This document shows positions 8,053 through 16,291 of a stretch of 64,000 bases of DNA, piece by piece. The translations under genes were made by a program, and so were the position numbers. The DNA comes from Methylorubrum sp. B1-46 (GTDB lineage: Bacteria; Pseudomonadota; Alphaproteobacteria; Rhizobiales; Beijerinckiaceae): NCBI RefSeq assembly GCF_021117295.1, contig NZ_CP088247.1:1471001-1535000 (forward strand), in the 5' to 3' direction. Numbering within the stretch: position 1 is the stretch's first letter; each line of letters opens with the position of its first letter. The notes under the pieces were generated by a model that saw only the letters and a program-made list of their open reading frames with translations, did no database searches and was not told the DNA's origin.

Positions 8053-9075
8053 TTGAGCAATCGCGATATCATCGTCATCGGCGGCTCGTCCGGTGCCACG
8101 GTTCCGCTGAAGGCCATCCTCGGCGCCCTGCCGCAGGATCTGCCGGCGGCGGTCTTCATCGTGCTGCACATCCCCGCGCGCAGCCTCGGCCTGCTCGCGA
8201 CCGTCACCTCGGCGGTCGCCCACCTTCCGGTCCACCCGGCCGCCGACGGCATGGCGATCCGGCCGGGCAACGTCTATCTCGGCGTTCCCGATCATCACCT
8301 CATCCTCGACGAGGGTCGGATCAAGCTCGGGCGCGGCCCCCGCGAGAACATGGCCCGGCCCTCGATCGATCCGCTGTTCCGCTCGGCGGCCGCGGCCTAC
8401 GGCCCGCGGGTGATCGGGGTGCTTCTGAGCGGGCTGCTCAACGACGGCGCCTCCGGTCTCGAAGCGATCCAGCGCTGCGGCGGCGTCACGCTGGTGCAGG
8501 ATCCGGCCGAGGCGGTCGCCGACGAGATGCCGCGCAGCGCCCTCTCGATCATGGAGGTCGATCTCACCCTGTCCGCGGCCCGCATCGGCGACGTCCTCTC
8601 GGACCTCGTGCGCGACGCCCCCGGCCCGCGCCGGTCCGTCCCGCCCGAGATCCGGCTCGAGGTCGACATCGCCGCGGGGGAGCGGATCGACAGCGACGTC
8701 CTGCGCCGTATCGCCGACCCCTCCGCGATGTCCTGCCCGCATTGCGGCGGCGTCCTCTCGGAGGTGCGGGACGGCAGGCCGCTGCGCTTCCGCTGCCAGG
8801 TCGGCCATGCCTACACCGCCGAGGCCGTGGCCAAGCAGCAGGAGGGGTCCATCGACGAGGCCCTGCGCGTGGCCCTGCGCATCATCGAGGAGCGGGCCGA
8901 GCTCGTCCGGCGCATGGCCGGCGACGGGCGCAAGGCCGGGCGCCCGGCCGTCAGCGCGATGTACGAGGAGCGCGCCGCCGAGTACCGCCGCTACGCCGAC
9001 GTGATCCGGCGGGCCGTCCTCCAAACCCTGCCGTCACCGGAGCCGACGGACGACGAGGGCGGACAGGAGGCGTAG
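8053..9075 (+). CDS. Stand-alone CheB-type methylesterase with C-terminal zinc-ribbon-like segment
   Basis: Predicted protein-glutamate methylesterase without a receiver domain. The N-terminal 190 residues form a CheB domain with the nucleophile in VIGGSSGATVPLK, the His in VLHIPARSLG and the Asp in LLNDGASGLEAI. A C-terminal segment has MSCPHCGGVL and FRCQVGHAYT, a putative metal-binding CxxC...C...H ribbon found in some non-canonical CheB proteins. No ATG is well placed. I prefer the TTG at 8053 because GGAG lies nine bases upstream; an in-frame GTG at 8038 is the alternative, and the frame is open back to 7765. With no receiver, activity must be controlled by its partners, probably the next gene. 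Confidence 0.8.
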   Translation: MSNRDIIVIGGSSGATVPLKAILGALPQDLPAAVFIVLHIPARSLGLLATVTSAVAHLPVHPAADGMAIRPGNVYLGVPDHHLILDEGRIKLGRGPRENMARPSIDPLFRSAAAAYGPRVIGVLLSGLLNDGASGLEAIQRCGGVTLVQDPAEAVADEMPRSALSIMEVDLTLSAARIGDVLSDLVRDAPGPRRSVPPEIRLEVDIAAGERIDSDVLRRIADPSAMSCPHCGGVLSEVRDGRPLRFRCQVGHAYTAEAVAKQQEGSIDEALRVALRIIEERAELVRRMAGDGRKAGRPAVSAMYEERAAEYRRYADVIRRAVLQTLPSPEPTDDEGGQEA

Positions 9076-9188
9076 CATGCGCGCTTCGGCGAACGCCTCC
9101 TCGCCTCATTTGAGGCTGGCCAGCGCACGCCGCATCGTCCTACAGGCTGGGCTGCGGGCACACGGGCGCGCGGCGGCTGGAGGCGGTG

Positions 9189-12100
9189 ATGGTGAAGTCC
9201 TCCAAGACAGTCGTCACGCAAGGCGGCAAGCCTGTCGTCGTCACGCTCTGCGCGTCGGCCGCGAACACCCGCTCGCTCGTCCATCTTCTGCAAGAGCTGC
9301 CGACGCGGTCGGACACGGCCATCATCGTCGTGCTGCAGCACCGGGAATCGCTCGATGCGGCCGAATTCGGCCGCGCGCTCAAGGCGGCCGGCCACGAACT
9401 GACCGTCATCGAGCAGAACATGCCGCTCGCGCCGGGCCGGGTCTACCTGCCCGAGTCGAACGTCATCGTCAGCATCGAGGACGACCATTTCCGGCTTCGT
9501 CCCGCCGAGCAGCGCTTCGGTGAGCGCGGGACGATCGACAGCTTCCTCGTCTCGCTCCTCGGCGCGATGGACGGGCGCACCATCTCGATCGTCCTCGCCG
9601 GGACCGGCTCGGACGGAACCCTCGGCTTCAAGGCCGTCAAGGAGATGGGCGGCATCGCCTTCGCGGAGGAGACCGAGGAGTCGAAATCCGGCGAACTCGC
9701 CGCGAGCAACATCCCCGCCGCGCTGGCCGATGCCGTCCTGCCCATCGACGAGCTGGCCGAGCGGGTCCGGGCCAGCATCCACCAGCTCGGATCGAAGACG
9801 GAAGCGGGTGTGCAGCTCAACGAGGCCGAGGCCTCGACGGTGCTGGCCGGCATCGCGGCGGTTTTGCGCAACAAGACCGGCCACGACTTCCACGGCTACA
9901 AGGAAGGCACCTTCATGCGCCGCGTCCAGCGGCGGATGCAGGTCGCCCAGATCAACGACAGCACGGACTACGTGGAATACCTGCGCGCGCAGCCGGGGGA
10001 GGCGCAGGAACTCTTCAACGACCTGCTGATCGGCGTGACGCAATTCTTCCGCGACACGAAGGAATTCGAACTCCTCGAACGCAGCGTGATCCCGAAGCTG
10101 TTCGAGGGGAAGACCCGCAGCGATCAACTGCGGATCTGGATCATCGGCTGCTCGACCGGCGAGGAGGCCTACTCCTTCGGCATCCTGCTGCGCGAGCACA
10201 TGGCGAACCTCGAAGAGGTGCCGCAGGTCCAGATCTTCGCGACCGACCTCGACGGCCGGGCGCTCGCGGCGGCGCGGTCGGCCCGCTACGCCGAGACGGT
10301 GGTGCGCGACGTCAGCCCCGAGCGGCTCGCGCGCTGGTTCGTGCGGGAGGGCAACACCTATTGCATCGTCAAGGAAGTGCGGGAGATGTGCATCTTCTCC
10401 CAGCACAGCATCATCAAGGACCCGCCCTTCTCCCGCCTCGACCTCGTCTCCTGCCGCAACCTGCTGATCTACCTCGATGCCGAGCTGCAGAGCCGCGTCA
10501 TCCCGGTCTTCCACTTCGCCTTGAGACCGGAAGGCGTGCTGTTCCTCGGCAATTCCGAGAACGTCTCGCGCCACACCAACCTGTTTGCGCCGATCGAGCA
10601 GCGCTCGCGCATCTTCCGCCGCCTGGAGACGCATAGCCGGATCCTGCCCGACTTCCCCTTCGCCGTGTCGTCCCCGCGCTTCGAGCATCGGCAGGCGGCG
10701 AGCCTGCCCGCCCGTGCGGTCGAGCCCTCGCTGGCCCAGCGGGCCGAGCGCTTCGTGGAGCGCTACACGCCGGCCTACGTGATCGTGGACGAGACCCACA
10801 CGGTGCTGCACTTCTCCGGCCGGACCGGGCGCTACATCGATCCGGCCGGGGGGGCGGCCTCGCTCAACCTCTTGCAACTGGTGCATCCCGACCTGCGCCT
10901 CGACCTGCGCTCGGCCCTCGTGCGCGCATCCGAGGAAGGGCGGACGGCCCATCTCCCCAACCGGCGGATCGAGTTGGACGGGCAGGCGCTCCTGGTCGAT
11001 CTCGTGGTCGAGCCGGTGAAGGACACCGCCAGCCCCGTCCGGCACTTCTTCGTGCTGTTCAAGGACGGGGGGACGGCCGCCGCCGATGCGGAGATCGCCT
11101 CGGCCTCGTCGCAGGATCAGCGCGACCGCATCCGGCAGCTCGAAACGGAGCTGCGCGAGAACAAGGACCGGCTGCAGGCCATCGCCGAGGAAGCGGAGAG
11201 CACGAACGAGGAGTTGAAGGCCTCCAACGAGGAGTACCAGTCGCTCAACGAGGAGCTGCAATCGGCCAACGAGGAGCTTCAGACCTCGAAGGAAGAGCTG
11301 CAATCGGTCAACGAGGAGCTGACCACCGTCAACGGCGAGCTCGGCCTGCGGGTGCAGGAACTCGGCCGCACCAACAGCGACCTCAAGAACTTCCTCGAAA
11401 GCACGCAGATCGCCACCGTCTTCCTCGACAACGACTTGCGGGTCATGCGCTTCACGCCGGCCTCGGCGGAGCTGTTCCACCTCGTCGAGTCGGATGCGGG
11501 CCGGCCCATCGCCCACATCAAGTCGCGCATCGCGTACGAGGAGCTGCACGAGGATGCCCGCCGTGTCCTGCGCACCCTCAACAGCTCCGAGCGCGAGATC
11601 GAGAACCCGCAGACGGGGACCCGCTTCATGGTCCGCGTCCTGCCCTATCGCAGCGTCGACAACTTCATCGCCGGCGTCGTCATCACCTTCGTCGACATCA
11701 CCGCGCGCAAGCAGGCCGAGGCGGCGCTCCGCGAGAGCGAGGAGCGCTTCCGCCAGTTCGCCGACGCCTCCTCGGACGTGCTCTGGATCCGCAACGCGCA
11801 GACGCTGGAATTCGAGTATGCCGGCCCGTCCTTCGAGACACTGTACGGTGCCGTCCCCGGCAAGTCCGGTCAGAACCCCCTGCGATCCTGGCTGAAGCTC
11901 ATCGTGGGGGCCGACCGTCGGGAGGTGATCGACACCTTCCGCCAAGTGCGGGCGGGCGGGCGCGTGTCCCACATCTTCCGCATCCGCCGGCCGAGCGACG
12001 GCGAGGAGCGGTGGCTGGCGAATACCAACTTCCCGCTCTTCGACGAGAAGGGACAGGTGCACCGCATCGGCGGCATCACCTCCGACGTCACCGACGCCAA

Positions 12101-12695
12101 GCTGGCCACCGAGCGTCAGGACGTGCTGGTCAAGGAGCTGCAGCACCGCTCGCGCAACCTCCTCGGCGTCGTCACCTCGCTCGCGACCCGCACCGTCGGC
12201 CAGGGGGCGCCGGTCGAGAATTTCACCACGCGGCTGAACGCCCTAGGGCGGGCCCAGGCCCTGCTCAGCCGGTCGGGCAACGACACCGTCGAGGTCAGCG
12301 CCCTCGTGCATGCGGAGCTGTCGGCCTATACCAGCGCCTCCCCGAAGCGCATCACGATCTCAGGCCCGAAGGTGCTGCTGACCTCGGAGCAGGTGCAGAA
12401 CTTCGCCCTGGCGCTGCACGAGCTGACCACCAACGCCGTCAAGTACGGCGCCCTGCGGGACGATGCGGGTCGTCTCTCCGTGACCTGGGAGCGCGTTTAC
12501 AACAACAGCCACGGCAAGCGCTTGGCGCTGAGCTGGATCGAGAGCGACATCCGCGTCGAGCCGCAATTCCTGAGCCGGCGCGGCTACGGGCGCGAACTGA
12601 TCGAGAACGCGCTCGCCTATGCCCTGAAGGGGCAGACCGGATACGTGCTCGACCTCGACGGCGTGCGCTGCCGGATCGAACTGCCGCTGAAGTAA
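9189..12695 (+). CDS. CheB-CheR-PAS fusion with a HWE-type histidine kinase
   Basis: A 1,168-aa multidomain signalling protein. In order: CheB-like domain (about 15-200; Ser in CASAANT, His in VLQHRE, Asp in GTGSDGTLG), CheR N-terminal helices and SAM-methyltransferase domain (about 210-470; motif IIGCSTGEEAYSFG), a PAS-like region, a coiled coil of repeated (S/A)NEELQS units (about 650-730), two PAS domains, and a HWE/HisKA_2 kinase with KELQHRSRN (His near 986), HELTTNAVKYG and WIES. The ATG at 9189 has GGAGG five bases upstream. The next gene is a single receiver, the likely phosphotransfer partner. Proteins like this are common in Rhizobiales; the input signal is unknown. Confidence 0.9.
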   Translation: MVKSSKTVVTQGGKPVVVTLCASAANTRSLVHLLQELPTRSDTAIIVVLQHRESLDAAEFGRALKAAGHELTVIEQNMPLAPGRVYLPESNVIVSIEDDHFRLRPAEQRFGERGTIDSFLVSLLGAMDGRTISIVLAGTGSDGTLGFKAVKEMGGIAFAEETEESKSGELAASNIPAALADAVLPIDELAERVRASIHQLGSKTEAGVQLNEAEASTVLAGIAAVLRNKTGHDFHGYKEGTFMRRVQRRMQVAQINDSTDYVEYLRAQPGEAQELFNDLLIGVTQFFRDTKEFELLERSVIPKLFEGKTRSDQLRIWIIGCSTGEEAYSFGILLREHMANLEEVPQVQIFATDLDGRALAAARSARYAETVVRDVSPERLARWFVREGNTYCIVKEVREMCIFSQHSIIKDPPFSRLDLVSCRNLLIYLDAELQSRVIPVFHFALRPEGVLFLGNSENVSRHTNLFAPIEQRSRIFRRLETHSRILPDFPFAVSSPRFEHRQAASLPARAVEPSLAQRAERFVERYTPAYVIVDETHTVLHFSGRTGRYIDPAGGAASLNLLQLVHPDLRLDLRSALVRASEEGRTAHLPNRRIELDGQALLVDLVVEPVKDTASPVRHFFVLFKDGGTAAADAEIASASSQDQRDRIRQLETELRENKDRLQAIAEEAESTNEELKASNEEYQSLNEELQSANEELQTSKEELQSVNEELTTVNGELGLRVQELGRTNSDLKNFLESTQIATVFLDNDLRVMRFTPASAELFHLVESDAGRPIAHIKSRIAYEELHEDARRVLRTLNSSEREIENPQTGTRFMVRVLPYRSVDNFIAGVVITFVDITARKQAEAALRESEERFRQFADASSDVLWIRNAQTLEFEYAGPSFETLYGAVPGKSGQNPLRSWLKLIVGADRREVIDTFRQVRAGGRVSHIFRIRRPSDGEERWLANTNFPLFDEKGQVHRIGGITSDVTDAKLATERQDVLVKELQHRSRNLLGVVTSLATRTVGQGAPVENFTTRLNALGRAQALLSRSGNDTVEVSALVHAELSAYTSASPKRITISGPKVLLTSEQVQNFALALHELTTNAVKYGALRDDAGRLSVTWERVYNNSHGKRLALSWIESDIRVEPQFLSRRGYGRELIENALAYALKGQTGYVLDLDGVRCRIELPLK

Positions 12696-12777
12696 TCCGG
12701 GACAGAAGTAACCTGGGAAAGTTCGCCGCATCGGCGATCGGGATAGGTTTCGGCGGCATCTTGCTGCCGGAGCCGTG

Positions 12778-13152
12778 ATGACCTCGCCGACCCTTCCCCT
12801 GTCCGGTCGCCGCATCCTCGTGGTCGAGGACGAGTACCTCATCGCCATCGAGATGGAGCGATGGCTTCAGGAAGCCGGAGCCGAGGTCGCCGGTCCGGTG
12901 TCGGACACCGAGCGGGCGCTGGCCCTCATCGAAACGGAAGCGCTCGATGCGGCCGTGCTCGACGTCCACCTCAACGGCGAGCCGGCCTACGTCGTCGCCG
13001 ACCGCCTCACCGAGCGCGGCGTGCCCTACCTGTTCGCCACCGGCGAAGTCAGGATCGCCGAGGGCTCGGATTACCGCTCGCACGCCGTTCTGGGCAAACC
13101 CATCCTCGACGAAGAATTGCTGCGGGCCGTGAGCCGCCTCATCGCCCACTGA
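12778..13152 (+). CDS. Single-domain response regulator
   Basis: 124-aa stand-alone receiver. It has the acidic pocket VVEDEY, the phospho-acceptor Asp in VLDVHLNGE, the switch Thr in FATGE and the Lys in LGKPILDEE. There is no output domain. The LFATG sequence resembles the FAT-GUY receivers that serve HWE/HisKA_2 kinases in alphaproteobacteria. It lies 82 bases after the kinase on the same strand, so it is probably its target. GTG at 12775 directly precedes the ATG; the ATG is better spaced from GGAG. Confidence 0.9.
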   Translation: MTSPTLPLSGRRILVVEDEYLIAIEMERWLQEAGAEVAGPVSDTERALALIETEALDAAVLDVHLNGEPAYVVADRLTERGVPYLFATGEVRIAEGSDYRSHAVLGKPILDEELLRAVSRLIAH

Positions 13153-13363
13153 TCCGGCTTCCGGATCATCGGCCCGCGACGCACCGGCTTGCACCGACTT
13201 GCGGTGTCACCCGCCGGGATGCGAAGCTGCCGGTTGCGGACCGTGTCCGCCGCCCGACCGGGGCCCGCCCCTCCGCGCGTCGAACGGCCGGAGCGCCGGG
13301 CGCGCGTCGCACGGACTCGACACCCCGGAGGCGATCCTGGACTGACCGGCGAGGTGAAGCCCG

Positions 13364-13723
13364 ATGACCGAACCATGGGCGAGCGCCGCGCTCGCGAAGG
13401 TCGAACGGACCGCGCAACTGGCCTCGGAAATCCGCACGATCGTCGAGCGCACGAAGCTCATCATCGCCACTTCGCGGGAGATCCTCTCGGCGAACGGCGC
13501 GCCGGATGCGTCAGGGCGCCCCCCGCGCCCGCGCCAGCCGGAGACGCCGCCGGCGGACGCACTCTGTGCCGCCTTCGACGCGCTGCTCGAAGCGGCGCGC
13601 CAAGCCGAGGAGGCGGGTGATCCCGAGCTGTTCGCCCTCGTCGAGCGGGCCCTGTACCAGGCCGGCGACCGGATCGAACGGACGGCCTCGGCCCTCGCTC
13701 GCCGCGGGCCGCCCGTGCAGTAG
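13364..13723 (+). CDS. Small hypothetical protein, helical
   Basis: 119-aa protein that I do not recognise. It is rich in Ala, Glu and Arg and predicted mostly helical, with a Pro-rich break in the middle (ASGRPPRPRQPETPP). No signal peptide, membrane segment or metal motif. A GAGGTGAAG ribosome-binding site precedes the ATG, which supports translation. It stands alone between the response regulator and a convergent small gene. Confidence 0.55.
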   Translation: MTEPWASAALAKVERTAQLASEIRTIVERTKLIIATSREILSANGAPDASGRPPRPRQPETPPADALCAAFDALLEAARQAEEAGDPELFALVERALYQAGDRIERTASALARRGPPVQ

Positions 13724-13730
13724 GACCCGA

Positions 13731-13946
13731 TCAGGCGAGGCCGCGGGCGCGCCGCCACGCCCGGAGCGCGCGCAGGCGCTCCTCGTAGGCGAGACGGAGG
13801 GCGGTGTCGGGTTCGCCCTTCATCTCGGGCGGCGTCAACGATTCCTCGGCGATGGGCGTGCCGAGCTGCCGGGCGACCTCGTGACGCCAGCAGGCATCGG
13901 CGACCGCGAACTCGAGATCGGTGCGAATCGTGTCTTCGTCGTCCAT
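13731..13946 (-). CDS. Small hypothetical protein
   Basis: 71-aa acidic-to-basic protein beginning MDDEDTIRTDLEFAVADACW, mostly helical, with a basic C-terminus ERLRALRAWRRARGLA. I do not recognise the family. It converges on the 119-aa gene with an 7-base gap. The composition (balanced charged residues, few Pro runs) looks more like a real protein than its shadows do. The 200 bases between it and the TetR gene hold nothing I can name. Confidence 0.5.
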   Translation of the reverse strand: MDDEDTIRTDLEFAVADACWRHEVARQLGTPIAEESLTPPEMKGEPDTALRLAYEERLRALRAWRRARGLA

Positions 13947-14147
13947 CCGGCGACTTCTCGTGCAGCGAAGCGGGAGATTGTGATCGTTCCCTCTCCGGAA
14001 GTGATCATCCTAGCCCATCTCGCGCCCCGGTTCGAGACGGGGCGCGCGGCGCGTTGATCGAGGCGGCGGAGAGCGAACGCGCCGCGCCCCAGCTCTCCGT
14101 ACCGCCGGGGATCACCCCGCACGACCCCGATGAGATCCCTGGCCCAG

Positions 14148-14762
14148 TCAGGGCTGGGCGCCGCCGGCCTCAGGACAGCGCGTGAAGGCGCTCAGAGACA
14201 CCCGCGCGACCGCCCTCAAGGCGTCGCGGTCGGCGCCCGACGAGGCCAGGACGCCCATGCCGGAGGCGACCGTCGAGAGAAAGCGAGCCAGGGCCGCCGG
14301 ATCGGCCTCCGGCGCGAGGTCGCCGTCCCGCTGGGCCTGGGCGAACCGCGCGCGCAGGTCCGCCTCGGTCTGCCCGCGCCGGGAGGCCAGCTCGAAGGGG
14401 ATGTTCTCCGAGCCCTCGCCGCAGGCGAGCCCACCCTGGACCAGGAGGCAGCCGGGTGGGTTGGCAGGATCGGTGTGGCTCTCGGCGATGCTCGACAGGA
14501 AGCGCTCGGCCACCTCGCGGGCGGTCGCTCCGGCGAGCACGTGGCGCATGTGCTCGCAGCGCCGCTGCGCGTAGCGGTCGAGGGCGGCCTTCAGCAGCCC
14601 CTCCTTGCTGCCGAAGGCCGCGTAGAGGGAGGGCGCCTTGATGCCCATCGCCTTCGTCAGCATGGCGAGGCTCGCGCCGTCGTAGCCGTGGCGCCAGAAC
14701 ACCTCCATCGCCTCGTCGAGGGCCTTGTCCGTGTCGAAGGACCGGGGCCGCCCCATCACCAT
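14148..14762 (-). CDS. TetR-family repressor, divergent from RND pump
   Basis: 204-aa one-component regulator. The N-terminal helix-turn-helix is clear: GRPRSFDTDKALDEAMEVFW, then YDGASLAMLTKAMGIKAPSLYAAFGSKEGL split here across residues 25-55. The C-terminal part resembles TetR_C domains of efflux regulators (GCLLVQGGLACGEGS). The ATG at 14760-14762 is preceded by GGAG. Divergent from the membrane-fusion gene; a palindrome in the shared promoter is the likely operator, so it probably represses the pump and responds to one of its substrates. Confidence 0.9.
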   Translation of the reverse strand: MVMGRPRSFDTDKALDEAMEVFWRHGYDGASLAMLTKAMGIKAPSLYAAFGSKEGLLKAALDRYAQRRCEHMRHVLAGATAREVAERFLSSIAESHTDPANPPGCLLVQGGLACGEGSENIPFELASRRGQTEADLRARFAQAQRDGDLAPEADPAALARFLSTVASGMGVLASSGADRDALRAVARVSLSAFTRCPEAGGAQP

Positions 14763-14819
14763 CGTCCGCGGGCTCCAAATTTCGTATCGAAGTTTTGTAT
14801 CGAGTGGTAGATAAGTCTC

Positions 14820-14848
14820 TTGACGCGCGGCGTCCATGCCGACATGTG
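14820..14848 (+). promoter_or_regulatory. Possible -35 element of the RND operon
   Basis: TTGACG at 14820-14825 resembles a -35 box. A -10 placed 17 bases later falls inside the operator palindrome but has only weak similarity to TATAAT. Steric repression by the TetR protein would follow from this layout. Confidence 0.35.
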
Positions 14849-14869
14849 TAGCGAACTCTACAGATGTCG
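14840..14869. promoter_or_regulatory. Near-perfect inverted repeat, likely TetR operator
   Basis: Arms CGACATGTGTAG and CTACAGATGTCG, separated by CGAACT, pair with a single mismatch. Twelve-base arms with a short spacer fit a TetR-family dimer-pair site. The site overlaps the first ATG of the membrane-fusion gene, which suggests that the true start may be the GTG at 14879 (GGAG six bases upstream). Confidence 0.7.
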
Positions 14870-16123
14870 GAGCCGCTCGTGGATCCTCAGCGTGGCACCT
14901 CTTTAGGCCGTTTTCTGCTCCGGCGCAGCGTCGGGGTCGGTCTCGCGCTCTCCCTCCTGGGAGGCGCCGCCTGGCTCGCGGTGCCGGCCTCGGTGTGGCG
15001 CGCCGCACCCGCTCAGGCCGCAGCGCCGCAGGACGAGCCGGCGATGCCGGCCGCCGTCGCCACGGTCGAGCCGCGCGACATGATCCTGTGGGACGCGTTC
15101 TCCGGCCGCCTGGAGGCGGTCGACCGCATCGAGGTGCGAGCCCGCGTCGGCGGCGCGGTCCAGGCCACGCATTTCGTCGAGGGTGAGTTGGTCAAGCCCG
15201 GTGACCTCCTCGTGACCATCGATCCTGCGCCCTACGCGGCCGAGGTCCAGCGCCTGGAGGCCCAGGTGGCGGGCGCCGAGGCGCGGGTCGCCCTGACGTC
15301 GAGCGACCTCGAGCGCGGGCAGCAATTGTCGGATCGGCACATCGTCACGGCCCGCGACCTCGACGTGCGCGCCAACGCCTTCAAGGAGGCGAAGGCGACC
15401 CTGGAGGGTGCGAAGGCGGCGCTGGCGGCGGCGCGGCTCAATCTCAGCTACACGGAAGTGCGGGCGGCGGTGGGCGGACGCGTCGGCCGCCGCGAGATCA
15501 CGCCGGGCAACCTCGTCGCGACGGGCGCCGGCGCTGCGGTGCTGACGACCCTCGTCTCGGTCGATCCGGTCTATGCCAGCTTCGACGCCGACGAGACCGT
15601 CATCCTGAAGGCGCTGGCCTCGATCGCCGAGCCGTCGGGCGGCCGCGGCCGGCTCGCGCGGATTCCGGTCGAGATGATCACGGCCGACGGCGCGCGCGCC
15701 CAGGGCAGCCTGCAGTTCATCGACAACAAGGTTGATGCCCGCAGCGGCACGGTCCGCGTCCGCGCGACCTTCGCCAACGGCGACGGCCGCCTGATCCCGG
15801 GCCAGTTCGCGCGGATGCGGCTGGGCCAGGCCGTGCCCGAATCCCTCCTGCTCGTCGATGAGCGCGCCATCGGCACCGACCAGGACAAGCGCTTCGTCCT
15901 CGTGGTGGGGGCGGACAGCCGGGCCGAGTTCCGCGCCGTCACCCTCGGCCGGGCCGTCGACGGCCTGCGGGTCGTGACCTCCGGCCTGTCCGGCGGCGAG
16001 CGCATCGTGGTCAACGGGCTGCAGCGCATCCGCCCCGGCACGCGCATCAGCCCCGAGCCGGTCCGGATGGGCGCCCGGCCTCAGGATTCTTCGCCCCTGA
16101 CGGGCAAGCTCGCGCAGCGGTGA
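14864..16123 (+). CDS. RND efflux periplasmic adaptor (membrane fusion protein)
   Basis: Periplasmic adaptor linking the inner-membrane RND pump to an outer-membrane channel. The 419-aa product has a basic N-terminus and a hydrophobic anchor (VGLALSLLGGAAWLAVP), a lipoyl half-motif EVRARVGGAVQATHFVEGEL, an alpha-hairpin (about 125-180), the second lipoyl half NLSYTEVRAAVGGRVGRR, and a beta-barrel and membrane-proximal domain with GTVRVRATFANGDGRLIPGQF split near residues 290-312. It precedes the RND gene by 168 bases. The start is uncertain (ATG 14864 or GTG 14879). No outer-membrane channel gene is adjacent, so a shared TolC-like protein is expected. Confidence 0.92.
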   Translation: MSEPLVDPQRGTSLGRFLLRRSVGVGLALSLLGGAAWLAVPASVWRAAPAQAAAPQDEPAMPAAVATVEPRDMILWDAFSGRLEAVDRIEVRARVGGAVQATHFVEGELVKPGDLLVTIDPAPYAAEVQRLEAQVAGAEARVALTSSDLERGQQLSDRHIVTARDLDVRANAFKEAKATLEGAKAALAAARLNLSYTEVRAAVGGRVGRREITPGNLVATGAGAAVLTTLVSVDPVYASFDADETVILKALASIAEPSGGRGRLARIPVEMITADGARAQGSLQFIDNKVDARSGTVRVRATFANGDGRLIPGQFARMRLGQAVPESLLLVDERAIGTDQDKRFVLVVGADSRAEFRAVTLGRAVDGLRVVTSGLSGGERIVVNGLQRIRPGTRISPEPVRMGARPQDSSPLTGKLAQR

Positions 16124-16184
16124 GACGCTCGCGCAACGCTAAAACGGTCGCGCAGCGCTGAAAAACCTCGCGCAGCGCTGACAC
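16108..16184 (+). repeat. Four imperfect direct repeats of about 19-20 bp at the end of the adaptor gene
   Basis: Units read GCTCGCGCAGCGGTGA, GCTCGCGCAACGCTAA, GGTCGCGCAGCGCTGA and CCTCGCGCAGCGCTGA, each followed by a few A/C-rich bases. The first unit encodes the last residues and stop of the adaptor protein; every later unit also carries a stop-like TGA or TAA. It looks like tandem duplication of the gene's tail. Confidence 0.8.
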
Positions 16185-16291
16185 CGCTTCGCTCTCCCCC
16201 ACCCAAAACCGCCCGGCGGCAACGCCGTGACCGGCAGCCCCGTCGGCTGCGCGGGCGGTCACCTCACGCCCCGTCTTCCCCGAGGGTCGGC

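Noticed and set aside
11200..11340. Tandem NEELQS-coding repeat as a DNA repeat or unstable tract
   Set aside because: The repetition is the protein coiled coil typical of CheB/CheR fusions; codons vary, so it is not a recent DNA repeat.
10832..12848. Long minus-strand frames across the CheB-CheR-kinase gene
   Set aside because: High GC creates long antisense frames. They show Leu/Gly/Asp-rich pseudo-protein sequence with no motif.
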